Shown: positions 1 through 6,667, counted from the stretch's first letter. The stretch is DNA of 13,159 nt from Deltaproteobacteria bacterium (GCA_019313505.1 JAFDBA010000048.1:1-13159); one strand, 5' to 3'. Numbers and translations are program-made. Notes: a model not told the origin generated them from the letters alone.

Positions 1-359
1 TCAAGGACCTTTTTTACTGTTGCGGCAGCCTCTTCAGGGCTGGCATCATTAGCATTCGGGTCGGTGCTCTTTAATTGTAGAACAATCATCTCGGCACCAA
101 ACTCATCAACGCACTTTTTGGCCCAGGCGGCCGGATCTGAAAGCACATCCTTGAAATGCCTGAGCGCGGCTTCCGGCCACTCATCCGGCTCTATATCCCA
201 CACTTCCATTGCTATTACCGGCTTGTGGGGCATGGCTCCTTCAAAAGTATAAAAAGGATAGCATGTCTCACCACCCACGGTAACGGCTTCGTCGCCTTTA
301 CCAAGGGTAATTTCCTTTATGGCGCCGGTATAAGATTCTTTGTATATTTCCAAGCCCAA
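1..359 (-). CDS. acsD: Acetyl-CoA decarbonylase/synthase (CO dehydrogenase/ACS) complex delta subunit, N-terminal part
   Basis: This is the small subunit of the corrinoid iron-sulfur protein, which carries methyl groups to acetyl-CoA synthase in the Wood-Ljungdahl pathway in the cytoplasm. Only the first 119 codons lie in the window; the gene runs off the left edge. Residues about 25-60 read VGGETCYPFYTFEG, then KPVIAMEVWDIEP and DEWP, followed by a segment ending with AKKCVDEFGAEMIVLQLKS. These match the opening of the AcsD/CdhD TIM barrel, including the characteristic GG...P(F)..FEG and PVI.MEV.D patterns and the later EA..TVK.VL segment. The start is TTG at 359, chosen because GGAGG at 366-370 sits six bases upstream and because the protein then begins at the usual place for the family (MGLEIYKESYTG). 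There is no ATG nearby in frame. A leader of roughly 160 bases precedes it. Other subunits of the complex would be expected beyond the edge. The archaeal name is cdhD. Confidence 0.9.
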   Translation of the reverse strand, partial: MGLEIYKESYTGAIKEITLGKGDEAVTVGGETCYPFYTFEGAMPHKPVIAMEVWDIEPDEWPEAALRHFKDVLSDPAAWAKKCVDEFGAEMIVLQLKSTDPNANDASPEEAAATVKKVL

Positions 360-514
360 TTTTTACCTCCTTTACACGATAAAAAGTTAATGATTAAAGA
401 TTGTTACATTTTAACATTCATCGACTGGTCCTAAAATATCAATAAAGCCAAAAACCTCAGGACATAAATGAAAAATCACCCCTCCTTTCTTAAAATAAAA
501 TTGATTATAAAAGT

Positions 515-530
515 ATCTACGTCGGTAGAT
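515..530. promoter_or_regulatory. Palindrome atctac-gtcg-gtagat at the acsD start site
   Basis: A perfect 6-bp inverted repeat (515-520 and 525-530) with a 4-base centre abuts the -10 box of the candidate acsD promoter and covers its predicted start point. That is the classic position for a repressor operator. As RNA it would form only a small hairpin at the extreme 5' end. The regulator is unknown. Confidence 0.35.
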
Positions 531-559
531 TTATAGCCATGATCAATAAGGTGTCACAA
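530..559 (-). promoter_or_regulatory. Candidate sigma-70 promoter for acsD
   Basis: On the minus strand a -35 TTGTGA (559-554) and a -10 TATAAA (535-530) are separated by 18 bases. Transcription would begin near 523, leaving a leader of about 160 bases before the acsD TTG. The -35 matches the consensus at four of six positions, so this is a candidate only. Confidence 0.4.
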
Positions 560-683
560 ACGGATTTTCTGTATAAAAACCTTAGGATCTTTCAAATGAA
601 GCTATTTATATTTATATTATTTGTTTGTCAATAGGTGAGTCAAAATTAAATGCATTTACAGCTACAACCAAGGTAAATTTATA

Positions 684-2570
684 TCATTTAACTTCATCAA
701 ACATGCAGGTCAATTCAACCACTTCGCCGTCATAAATAGTACTGACGTTATAGGGCAGGCTTTTAAAAAGCTTTATCATACCCTGGTTTCCTGGCATTGT
801 GTAAGCAGTAAGACCTGAAATTTCATTTTCCCGGGCAGCTTCGCACAGTTTTCGCATCAAGATCTTTCCTAACCCTTTTCCCTGCCAGTCTCTGCTCACA
901 GAAAAAGCAACTTCTGCTATGTTTCCGGCCTGGTCAAGCAAATATTCCCCAACGGCAACTACCTTTCCAAAACCAAATTCTCCCACAACAGCCAGAAGGG
1001 TTAAATTTTTAATATAGTCTATCTGAAACATTCTTTCCAGATCGTCACGAACAAACCGGCTCCTGGCCTGAAAAAACCTGGAATATATATCATTTTTGTT
1101 CTGATTATAAAAATGTTCCTGGATTCTTCTTTCATCCACCGGTTTTGCCGGTCTTATGGTTATCAGATTACCGTCAACCTCCCTGGTTTCTTCCAGTTTG
1201 ATCGGATATATGCCATAAGCCGATTCCGATAGTGTTCGTTCGGTACTGAGCAACCCCATTTTTTTTGCCTCAAACAGGAGCTCATCACGAAAATCAGGAT
1301 GGGCAATACTGATCATGGCCACGGCCCGTTCCTGCAGGCTTTTTCCGAACAGGTTTACAGCCCCGTATTCTGTGACCACATATTTAACATCACCTCTTGG
1401 AACAACGATATCGGTATCACTTAGCATCGGGACAATCCGGCTTTTTTTACCATCAACGGTTGTTGAAGTGAGCATCAGGATCGATTTGCCTTCATCAGAC
1501 TGGGAAGCTCCCCTGATAAAATCAAGCATGCCTGTCACGCCTGAAAAATGATTGTATGCAAGGGCATCTGCTGCTACCTGGCCGGTGAGATCCATGGCCA
1601 TGGCTATGTTCATGGAAACCATTTTGTTGTGACGGGATATGATACCGGGATCATTTACATAATCCGAAGGATAAAACTCAATGGACGGATTGTCATCCAG
1701 ATATTCATAAAGATCACTTGTTCCAATGGCACTGCTTGCCACCAGTTTGCCGTTATTGAACCCTTTTATGCGATTGGTAATAACTCCCATTGAAACGAGA
1801 CGCATGATACTGTTGCAGAGGTATTGAGTGTGAACGCCGAGATCGTTTTTGTCGGAAAGTGCCAGAAGAATTGCCTGGGGGGTTGTACCAGGGCTGATCT
1901 GGATGGTTGAACCATCGTCAATAAGCCGGGCAATGAGCCTGCCGATAAAGTTAGCCGATTCTAATTCAGGAAGTTCATTAACGGTAAGAAGTTCTTCTTC
2001 CTGTTCAACAATCACATCCACGTCGTTTACATGTATAAAGCTTCTGCCCAGTACACGGGGCATCCTGGAATTTACCTGGACGATAACAAGGTCAGCGGAC
2101 ATGGCCGCGGCCAGAGTTATATCCACTGAAATGCCGAGGCTCATCCATCCAAAGTCATCCGGCGGAGACACCTGAATAAGGGCTACATTTATGGGGAGGC
2201 GTCTGGTTTTAAAAAGACGGGGTATTTCCGAAAGGTTCATGGGTGTAATAAAGCGCTTGTTTTTTACGAGGCTTTTTGGCTTGGCGGATCCCAAGTAAAA
2301 AGACCTGATATTAAAGCTTTGGCCTTTTGTTCTATTTGCTATCAACGTCAAGGGGGTGGTTTCAAGGCTGAGGAGACGAACAATCTCGATATCCGTAAAT
2401 CTTTGGGATGCTGCAGCAAGTTCTGTTACAAGATGCTGGGGTTCACCGCAGGAAGAACCGATAAAAACCCTTTGCCCAGGTTTTATCAGATTTATCGCTT
2501 TTTCCCCGGAGCGCTTCTTTTCAACATAATTATCGGCCCAATAAATTGGTGTGGCCATCTGGTCCCCCAT
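684..2570 (-). CDS. Acetyl-CoA hydrolase/CoA-transferase-fold protein fused to a Pat-like GNAT acetyltransferase
   Basis: A 628-residue two-domain protein. Residues about 10-440 are a Cat1/4-hydroxybutyrate CoA-transferase fold, with VSPPDDFGWMSLG near 135-146, DYVNDP at 303-308, and YVVTEYGAVNLFGKSLQERA followed by IAHPDFRDEL near 397-431. Residues about 468-620 are a GNAT domain with the acyl-CoA-binding motif QGKGLG at 563-568. Its style (RPAKP.DE, SRFF, IDY, AEVAFSV) resembles the GNAT half of Pat-type protein lysine acetyltransferases. In characterised transferases the catalytic Glu lies in a GIHSEM-type motif (Glu238 of the Clostridium aminobutyricum enzyme). Here the motif is GVHTQY, giving Gln249, and the preceding GIG loop is SPG (226-228). 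Thioester chemistry by the usual route is therefore doubtful, while acyl-CoA binding remains plausible. Neither start has a good ribosome site. ATG 2558 (residue 5), preceded by GGGGGA, is an equally likely start. The fusion is widely annotated as a bifunctional hydrolase/GNAT protein; the real substrate is not known. Confidence 0.88.
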   Translation of the reverse strand: MGDQMATPIYWADNYVEKKRSGEKAINLIKPGQRVFIGSSCGEPQHLVTELAAASQRFTDIEIVRLLSLETTPLTLIANRTKGQSFNIRSFYLGSAKPKSLVKNKRFITPMNLSEIPRLFKTRRLPINVALIQVSPPDDFGWMSLGISVDITLAAAMSADLVIVQVNSRMPRVLGRSFIHVNDVDVIVEQEEELLTVNELPELESANFIGRLIARLIDDGSTIQISPGTTPQAILLALSDKNDLGVHTQYLCNSIMRLVSMGVITNRIKGFNNGKLVASSAIGTSDLYEYLDDNPSIEFYPSDYVNDPGIISRHNKMVSMNIAMAMDLTGQVAADALAYNHFSGVTGMLDFIRGASQSDEGKSILMLTSTTVDGKKSRIVPMLSDTDIVVPRGDVKYVVTEYGAVNLFGKSLQERAVAMISIAHPDFRDELLFEAKKMGLLSTERTLSESAYGIYPIKLEETREVDGNLITIRPAKPVDERRIQEHFYNQNKNDIYSRFFQARSRFVRDDLERMFQIDYIKNLTLLAVVGEFGFGKVVAVGEYLLDQAGNIAEVAFSVSRDWQGKGLGKILMRKLCEAARENEISGLTAYTMPGNQGMIKLFKSLPYNVSTIYDGEVVELTCMFDEVK

Positions 2571-2599
2571 TTGTCATTGATCAATCACTCAACCAACTT

Positions 2600-2628
2600 T
2601 TGATAACTTATTTGTATGTGATTATCAA
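2600..2628 (-). promoter_or_regulatory. Candidate promoter with inverted repeat for the CoA-transferase/GNAT gene
   Basis: On the minus strand TTGATA (2628-2623, five of six to consensus) and TATCAA (2605-2600) are 17 bases apart. The same bases form a 7-bp inverted repeat, TTGATAA (2600-2606) and TTATCAA (2622-2628). A dimeric regulator bound here would cover both promoter boxes. The start point would be about 20-40 bases before the gene. Confidence 0.35.
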
Positions 2629-2820
2629 GCATATTTTGAGTTTTCGTAGCGCAGTCAGACGGGATGCATCGGCAACCAAAATGTGAAGTTATTTTTGGTT
2701 CCGGCTTGTCCGGGTCAGGTACTACTTATGATAAGTGATGAACGGATTTGAATTAAAGGAAGAAAAATGTAATGGTCTCTAAAGAAGTGTTTTGCAAGTT
2801 CGGAAAAATGTTACAAACTT
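2629..2820. other. Spacer between the CoA-transferase/GNAT and PilZ genes
   Basis: No gene was seen. Three short inverted repeats occur: aaccaaaa/ttttggtt (2674-2681 and 2693-2700, 11-base loop), ccgg/ccgg (2701-2704 and 2710-2713) and acttat-g-ataagt (2724-2736). The first has an 8-bp stem and could slow polymerase leaving the PilZ gene, but no T-tract follows, so it is not called as a terminator. Confidence 0.4.
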
Positions 2821-3204
2821 TTAATTTTTTTCACCGGTGGTGTGATCCCGGATGAAATTATCCAGCTGGGATAATTGGTTGTGATTCAGTTCATTAAATT
2901 GAATACCCACTTGTCTTATTGCAAAAGTGGTGAATGGGAGTTTATTATCTATGTGAACATCCGAAATCTTTTTAGAAGGTATATTTTTTAAACAAAAGCC
3001 TTGACCGCTTATAAATATATCCACCTTAAATGATCCGTGCATTTGCTCTTCATTAACGATATAACTGAAGGCAAGCCCCCCCATGCTGACGTTTTTGATT
3101 TGACCCAGTGTGGAGGAATTATTCTTTATCAAAGCATATACTCCCTCCCGAACCGGAAGCCGTTTATACTCCCTTCGTTCAACTATCTTTTCTGCGTTTA
3201 GCAT
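2821..3204 (-). CDS. Single-domain PilZ protein, probable cyclic-di-GMP receptor
   Basis: This 127-residue cytoplasmic protein is almost entirely a PilZ domain. Both ligand-binding signatures are present: RREYKR (residues 10-15, the RRxxxR motif) and NVSMGG (residues 38-43, the (D/N)xSxxG motif). It is therefore expected to bind cyclic-di-GMP, and in this family such proteins relay the signal to motility, exopolysaccharide or transcription partners. No membrane segment or extra output domain is visible. I chose ATG 3204 because AAGGTG (3216-3211) lies six bases upstream. An in-frame GTG at 3213 overlaps that ribosome site and would leave no room for initiation. The gene is divergent from the glycosyltransferase unit across a long AT-rich spacer, and its promoter lies inside a 10-bp inverted repeat. 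The partner cannot be read from context, though a divergent glycosyltransferase makes a polysaccharide link possible. Confidence 0.85.
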   Translation of the reverse strand: MLNAEKIVERREYKRLPVREGVYALIKNNSSTLGQIKNVSMGGLAFSYIVNEEQMHGSFKVDIFISGQGFCLKNIPSKKISDVHIDNKLPFTTFAIRQVGIQFNELNHNQLSQLDNFIRDHTTGEKN

Positions 3205-3263
3205 GGCACACACCTTAATTTTAATATTGATTTATAAAAACTTAGGATATTATGTTGATTTCC

Positions 3264-3292
3264 TTCATAGTGTAGTATATATTGTATGTCAA
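3264..3292 (-). promoter_or_regulatory. Candidate sigma-70 promoter of the PilZ gene
   Basis: On the minus strand a perfect -35 TTGACA (3292-3287) is followed after 17 bases by TATGAA (3269-3264). The start point would lie about 50 bases before the ATG at 3204. Confidence 0.5.
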
Positions 3293-3314
3293 GAAAAAAA
3301 TGGCACAATATATA
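3276..3314. promoter_or_regulatory. 10-bp inverted repeat flanking the PilZ -35 box
   Basis: TATATATTGT (3276-3285) and ACAATATATA (3305-3314) are perfect inverted copies separated by 19 bases, with the -35 hexamer of the PilZ promoter between them. The centre-to-centre distance of 29 bases is nearly three helical turns, so two dimers or a tetramer could bind one face. The arms are AT-rich, so chance is not excluded. Confidence 0.4.
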
Positions 3315-3552
3315 GCAATTAAAATCTTTTTGACTTGGGTTCGGTGACCGGTAAAACAATAAAAAACAGGTCTTTGGAAAAGTTAGAAAACTATGCGACA
3401 TACGTCAAAATTTTGTTAAAATCCTTTTTTTTGACACTCAAAGTATTTTATCAGGGCTTACGACGGCAAATTTATTGTTCTTTCAGGTATTCATCTAACT
3501 AAAATTATAAAACAAATCATCCATTATCAAAAAGAAAAATCAGATTGAAAAA

Positions 3553-3569
3553 TTGGCTTAAATTTTGCA
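3553..3569 (+). promoter_or_regulatory. Candidate sigma-54 (-24/-12) promoter for the glycosyltransferase/MinD-like/J-HTH operon
   Basis: TTGGC (3553-3557) and TTGCA (3565-3569) put the invariant GG (3555-3556) and GC (3567-3568) exactly 12 bases apart, as in the RpoN consensus (T)TGGCAYR-N4-TTGC(A/T). Start would fall near 3580, giving a leader of about 160 bases before the ATG at 3739. More than 250 bases of AT-rich DNA upstream could hold enhancer sites. No sigma-70 promoter of similar quality was seen on this strand. Confidence 0.5.
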
Positions 3570-3738
3570 TGATGTCATTTTTAAAAAAAATGCATTAAAA
3601 GTATTCAGAATTCTCGTGAATTGAATAATATTCACACCTCGTGATTTATTTTCGAGAAATGCTAAAAACTGATAACATGCCAAATCAAACAGTCATCGGC
3701 AACGAGCAACCGGTAACGGATTTCAAAAGGAGCAATTA

Positions 3739-5037
3739 ATGAAAAAATGTCAATTCTGCGGTTCAAAACACAATGTCGGATTTATTTCAACCCGTTTTGC
3801 GGGGACAGACGGTGTCTCCCTGGAAACAGCAAAATGGGCTACTGTTTTTCGAAGGGAAGGATTTCGATGTTTCTTTTTTGCAGGCGAGCTTGATCTGCCA
3901 CCCGATTGTTCCTATCTGGCAGAAGAAGCTCATTTTACACATCCCGAGATTAAAGATATTTACAATAACTGCTTTGGGGTTCATAAACGCGGCCGGCATA
4001 TTACGCAAAAAATTATGGCAATTAAAAGAAAATTAAAGGATGATTTATACAAATTCATCGAAAAATTTGCCATTGAACTTTTAGTTCCGGAAAATGCACT
4101 GACAATTCCGTTGAATATTCCCTTAGGCCTTGCCATTACTGAGGTAATATCAGAAACCGATATGCCCACAATAGCACACCACCACGATTTTTTCTGGGAA
4201 CGCCAGCAGTTCCTGACTAATTCTGTCTGGGAATACCTGAATATGGCCTTCCCTCCCCACTTACCGTCTATACAGCACGTGACCATCAACTCTTCAGGTA
4301 GTAATCAGCTAAGCCTTAGAACAGGTATTTCGGCAACTATTATTCCAAATGTCATGGACTTTGAAAACCCCCCTCCTCCGGTTGATGATTACACAAAAGA
4401 TGTACGGCAATCCCTTGGCATTGAAGATGATGAGCTTTTTATCCTCCAGCCAACCCGTGTTGTGAAGCGCAAAGGGATCGAACATGCCATAGAAATGGTC
4501 CACAGACTGGGGAAAAAGGCAAAGCTTATTATTTCGCATGCTTCCGGTGACGAGGGTTATGATTATGAACAAAGAATCATGGAATATTCAAAGCTTATGA
4601 ATGTCAACACTGTTTTTGTGTCAGATATTATTAATGAACACAGGGGCATGACCAAAACCGGAAAGAAAATTTACACCCTTAACGACATCTATCCATATGC
4701 CGACCTTATAACGTATCCGTCAACTTTTGAGGGGTTTGGGAATGCCTTTCTCGAAGCCATATACTTCCACAAACCCATAGTTGTAAACAAATATTCCATT
4801 TATTCATATGACATCGAGCCAAAAGGGTTCGCTACTATAGAAATAGACGGGTATGTCACAGAGGATGCAGTCAGCAAGGCAAGAGAGGTTCTTGAAAACC
4901 AGAAACTTCGTCAAAAAATGGCCAAGACAAACTACGAAATTGCAACACGCAATTATTCTTACTTGGTTCTACAGCAAAAGCTTAAAAATCTCATTTATGA
5001 CTGTATTACCTGCAATCCGGAAAATATGAAAAAATAG
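3739..5037 (+). CDS. GT-B fold glycosyltransferase (group 1/GT4 family)
   Basis: A 432-residue retaining-type glycosyltransferase that would move a sugar from a nucleotide-sugar to an unknown acceptor in the cytoplasm. The N-terminal half has the glycine-containing acceptor-side loop FISTRFAGTDGVSLE (residues 15-29) and HHHDFFWER (147-155). The C-terminal donor-binding half has QPTRVVKRKG (237-246), supplying the usual Arg and Lys for the diphosphate, and the EX7E motif EGFGNAFLE (331-339). The N-terminus carries a CxxC (Cys4, Cys7). There is no signal peptide or membrane segment. ATG 3739 is preceded by AAAAGGAG six bases away. From memory, the opening and HHHDFFWER region resemble proteins annotated as mannosylglucosylglycerate synthases, which make an osmolyte; I hold this loosely. 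It leads an apparent operon, 65 bases before the MinD-like gene with no terminator between. Confidence 0.87.
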   Translation: MKKCQFCGSKHNVGFISTRFAGTDGVSLETAKWATVFRREGFRCFFFAGELDLPPDCSYLAEEAHFTHPEIKDIYNNCFGVHKRGRHITQKIMAIKRKLKDDLYKFIEKFAIELLVPENALTIPLNIPLGLAITEVISETDMPTIAHHHDFFWERQQFLTNSVWEYLNMAFPPHLPSIQHVTINSSGSNQLSLRTGISATIIPNVMDFENPPPPVDDYTKDVRQSLGIEDDELFILQPTRVVKRKGIEHAIEMVHRLGKKAKLIISHASGDEGYDYEQRIMEYSKLMNVNTVFVSDIINEHRGMTKTGKKIYTLNDIYPYADLITYPSTFEGFGNAFLEAIYFHKPIVVNKYSIYSYDIEPKGFATIEIDGYVTEDAVSKAREVLENQKLRQKMAKTNYEIATRNYSYLVLQQKLKNLIYDCITCNPENMKK

Positions 5038-5102
5038 TTTTTCGCGTAACATTTTACAGCAGCTATTTGGGAGTAACAGCTCAAAAAATTCTGGTGGATT
5101 AA

Positions 5103-6023
5103 ATGACCCAAATATATCCAATCGGCGGTGGAAAGGGAGGTGTTGGAAAAAGCTTTATCACGGCCAGTCTTGGGGCGCTGCTGGCCAAGTGGGGCAAAAA
5201 AGTCGTACTGATTGACTTGGACCTTGGGGGTTCAAACCTTCATACCTTATTGGGGATTAACCATCAGAAAGGGGGTATAAACCGCTTATTGGATAAGACA
5301 GTAACAAATCTCGAAAATGCGGCGGTTCCCACGTTTATACAAAACCTGTTTTTTATTGGTTCTTCGCTGTGTTCCATGGAAGTTGCAAATCTGTTACACG
5401 CGCATAAACTAAAAATAATAAACGCGGTACGAAAGCTTTCTTTCGATTACATTTTGCTCGACCTTGGGACCGGAACAAATTTTAACACTCTCGATTTTTT
5501 CTTAACCTCGAATCAGGGAATTTTTATATGCACACCCGAACCCACAGCAATCGAAAATTCCTTTCGTTTTATTAAGGCTGTCTATTTAAGAAAATTGAAA
5601 CATATCGTTAAACGGCACTCCTTTAACTCTGCGGTCAAGAAAGCTGTTATCCCCCCAAAGCACGAAGCAAGTACATCTCCCGATATCATAGAAATTGTGC
5701 TCAAACATGATCCTGATCGTGAAAATTTTTTGAGAAACAGTTTAAGCGAATTTAAATTCAAGTTTATTTTAAATCAGTTTCGCAAAAATTTAGATGCAAC
5801 CATTGGATATAAAATTGAAGAGTTGTGCAACAGGCATTTTTATTCGAATTTTCAGTTTCTTGGAAATGTCGGCTATGATGTGCGGGTTCATGATTCAGTC
5901 CTTTCAAAAAAAATCTTTGCCCATAGATACCCTTATACACCACCGGCAATCGATATGAAAAAAATTATGGAAAAGATAATCAACAACAAACCATCGGTAT
6001 CACTGACAGGGGAAATTTCATGA
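5103..6023 (+). CDS. MinD/ParA-type ATPase with an internal insertion
   Basis: A 306-residue P-loop ATPase of the SIMIBI class. The deviant Walker A GGGKGGVGKS (8-17) carries the signature Lys11 that makes these proteins dimerise around ATP. The switch I motif is LIDLDLGGSN (36-45, Asp40), and Walker B with switch II is ILLDLGTG (117-124, Asp120). TPEPTAIENSF (144-154) is typical of the FlhG/FleN/MinD branch. Unlike MinD, there is no C-terminal amphipathic membrane helix, and residues about 163-215 are a charged insert that breaks the usual core between two helices. Such ATPases position machinery or switch a partner on and off through ATP-driven dimerisation. GGTGG at 5093-5097 serves the ATG. 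The stop overlaps the next start (ATGA), so the J/HTH protein is the obvious partner. No parS-like array, flagellar or chromosome-partition neighbours are present, so it should not be named minD or parA. Confidence 0.85.
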   Translation: MTQIYPIGGGKGGVGKSFITASLGALLAKWGKKVVLIDLDLGGSNLHTLLGINHQKGGINRLLDKTVTNLENAAVPTFIQNLFFIGSSLCSMEVANLLHAHKLKIINAVRKLSFDYILLDLGTGTNFNTLDFFLTSNQGIFICTPEPTAIENSFRFIKAVYLRKLKHIVKRHSFNSAVKKAVIPPKHEASTSPDIIEIVLKHDPDRENFLRNSLSEFKFKFILNQFRKNLDATIGYKIEELCNRHFYSNFQFLGNVGYDVRVHDSVLSKKIFAHRYPYTPPAIDMKKIMEKIINNKPSVSLTGEIS

Positions 6024-6667
6024 AAAACTTTGAGGAACTAACTTATTACGAAATTTTAAAAATTCCGGCAAATTCGTCCTCTTTTGAAATCAAGCGTGCT
6101 TATAAGGATACCCTGTCGATTTATAACGAAAATTCTCTGGTTACCCATTCTTTGTTTTCAAATGAGGAAAGAGATAACATTCTTCAAACACTTAAAGAGG
6201 CTTTTTTAACGCTGACAGATGAAAACAAAAGGGCCGCATACGATAGTATCCTTGGTGATTCCGGACAAATTGAACTGTCAATTACATCCATACAAAATCA
6301 AAAAAAGCCGGCCCGCATTCATACAGATAATACGATAGACAATGACAATTTTACTGAAAGAATTAGAAAAAAATCGAGCGAAAAAGAAGTGGAAAAGCTT
6401 TTGAATGAAATCCTTTCTAAAGATTCGATTTCAGGTGATGATTTAAAAAAGTTGAGAGAGGCTTTCGAGGTCGAGATATCTGAAATTAATGCTATAACCA
6501 GAATCAGTGTTTCTATTATCAAATCGATGGAAGAAAATCGGATCGAGGATCTTCCTCCCGGCCTTTATTTAAAAAATTTTTTAAAATTATATGTGGAAAC
6601 TCTTCAAATAGATCCACAGAGAATTATTGACGGTTATTTGAAAAACATTTCTGAGTCTGTTGGTTAA
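6020..6667 (+). CDS. J-like domain fused to a RodZ-type helix-turn-helix
   Basis: A 215-residue soluble protein of two recognisable parts. Residues about 4-80 look like a J domain: YYEILKIPANSSSFEIKRAY at the start (helices I-II) and LKEAFLTLTDENKRAAYDSIL at the end (helix III-IV). The HPD tripeptide that stimulates Hsp70 is absent, however; the position reads YNENS (35-39) and a longer loop follows. A Ser/Lys-rich linker of about 55 residues leads to residues 138-209, which match the HTH of RodZ-like proteins (LKKLREAFE, then TRISVSIIKSMEENRIEDLP and YLKNFLKLYVETLQIDP). RodZ itself then has a membrane helix, absent here. The start ATG at 6020 overlaps the ATPase stop, with GGGGA upstream, implying translational coupling and a shared complex. 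The HTH in this family often mediates protein contact rather than DNA binding, so either role is open. A chaperone activity is unlikely. Confidence 0.78.
   Translation: MKNFEELTYYEILKIPANSSSFEIKRAYKDTLSIYNENSLVTHSLFSNEERDNILQTLKEAFLTLTDENKRAAYDSILGDSGQIELSITSIQNQKKPARIHTDNTIDNDNFTERIRKKSSEKEVEKLLNEILSKDSISGDDLKKLREAFEVEISEINAITRISVSIIKSMEENRIEDLPPGLYLKNFLKLYVETLQIDPQRIIDGYLKNISESVG

Larger units (their letters stand above)
360..683. other. Intergenic leader region of acsD
   Basis: This AT-rich 324-base spacer lies between the end of the CoA-transferase/GNAT gene and the acsD start, both on the minus strand. It holds a candidate sigma-70 promoter with an overlapping palindrome (listed separately). 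A second, more distal candidate for the minus strand has TTGACA at 631-626 and TATAAA at 610-605, but its spacer is only 15 bases. A palindrome taaatgcattta lies at 647-658, close behind the upstream stop codon. It has no T-tract, so no convincing terminator is visible. A very purine-rich AAGAAAGGAGGGG (RNA sense) lies near 480-492. No convincing protein gene was seen here. Confidence 0.6.
3205..3738. other. Long AT-rich divergent promoter region
   Basis: This 534-base spacer separates the leftward PilZ gene from the rightward glycosyltransferase gene. It contains the PilZ promoter inside a 10-bp inverted repeat and a sigma-54-type promoter near 3553-3569 (both listed). Minor elements are a small palindrome cggt-g-accg (3342-3350) and nested repeats ttctcg (3611-3616)/cgagaa (3653-3658) around gtgaat (3616-3621)/attcac (3630-3635). 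No open frame here has a ribosome site and protein-like composition. The length suits enhancer-binding and DNA-bending sites for a sigma-54 promoter. Confidence 0.6.

Noticed and set aside
411..479. Possible 22-residue leader peptide on the minus strand from GTG 479, just behind a very strong AAGAAAGGAGGGG
   Set aside because: The purine run abuts the GTG with about one base of spacing, too close for initiation, and no ATG in frame exists. It is mentioned only as a curiosity of the acsD leader.
1849..2175. Rightward open frames inside the CoA-transferase gene and similar long antisense frames in the ClC and SDH genes
   Set aside because: They are fully antisense to well-supported genes and have no ribosome site or family match.
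3198..3401. Leftward open frame overlapping the PilZ start and spacer
   Set aside because: It lies over the PilZ promoter and inverted repeat, has unusual composition and has no ribosome site.
5103..6667. Chromosome partition (ParAB) or MinCDE locus
   Set aside because: There is no ParB, MinC or MinE homologue, no parS-like repeat array and no MinD membrane-targeting helix. The partner is a J/HTH fusion.
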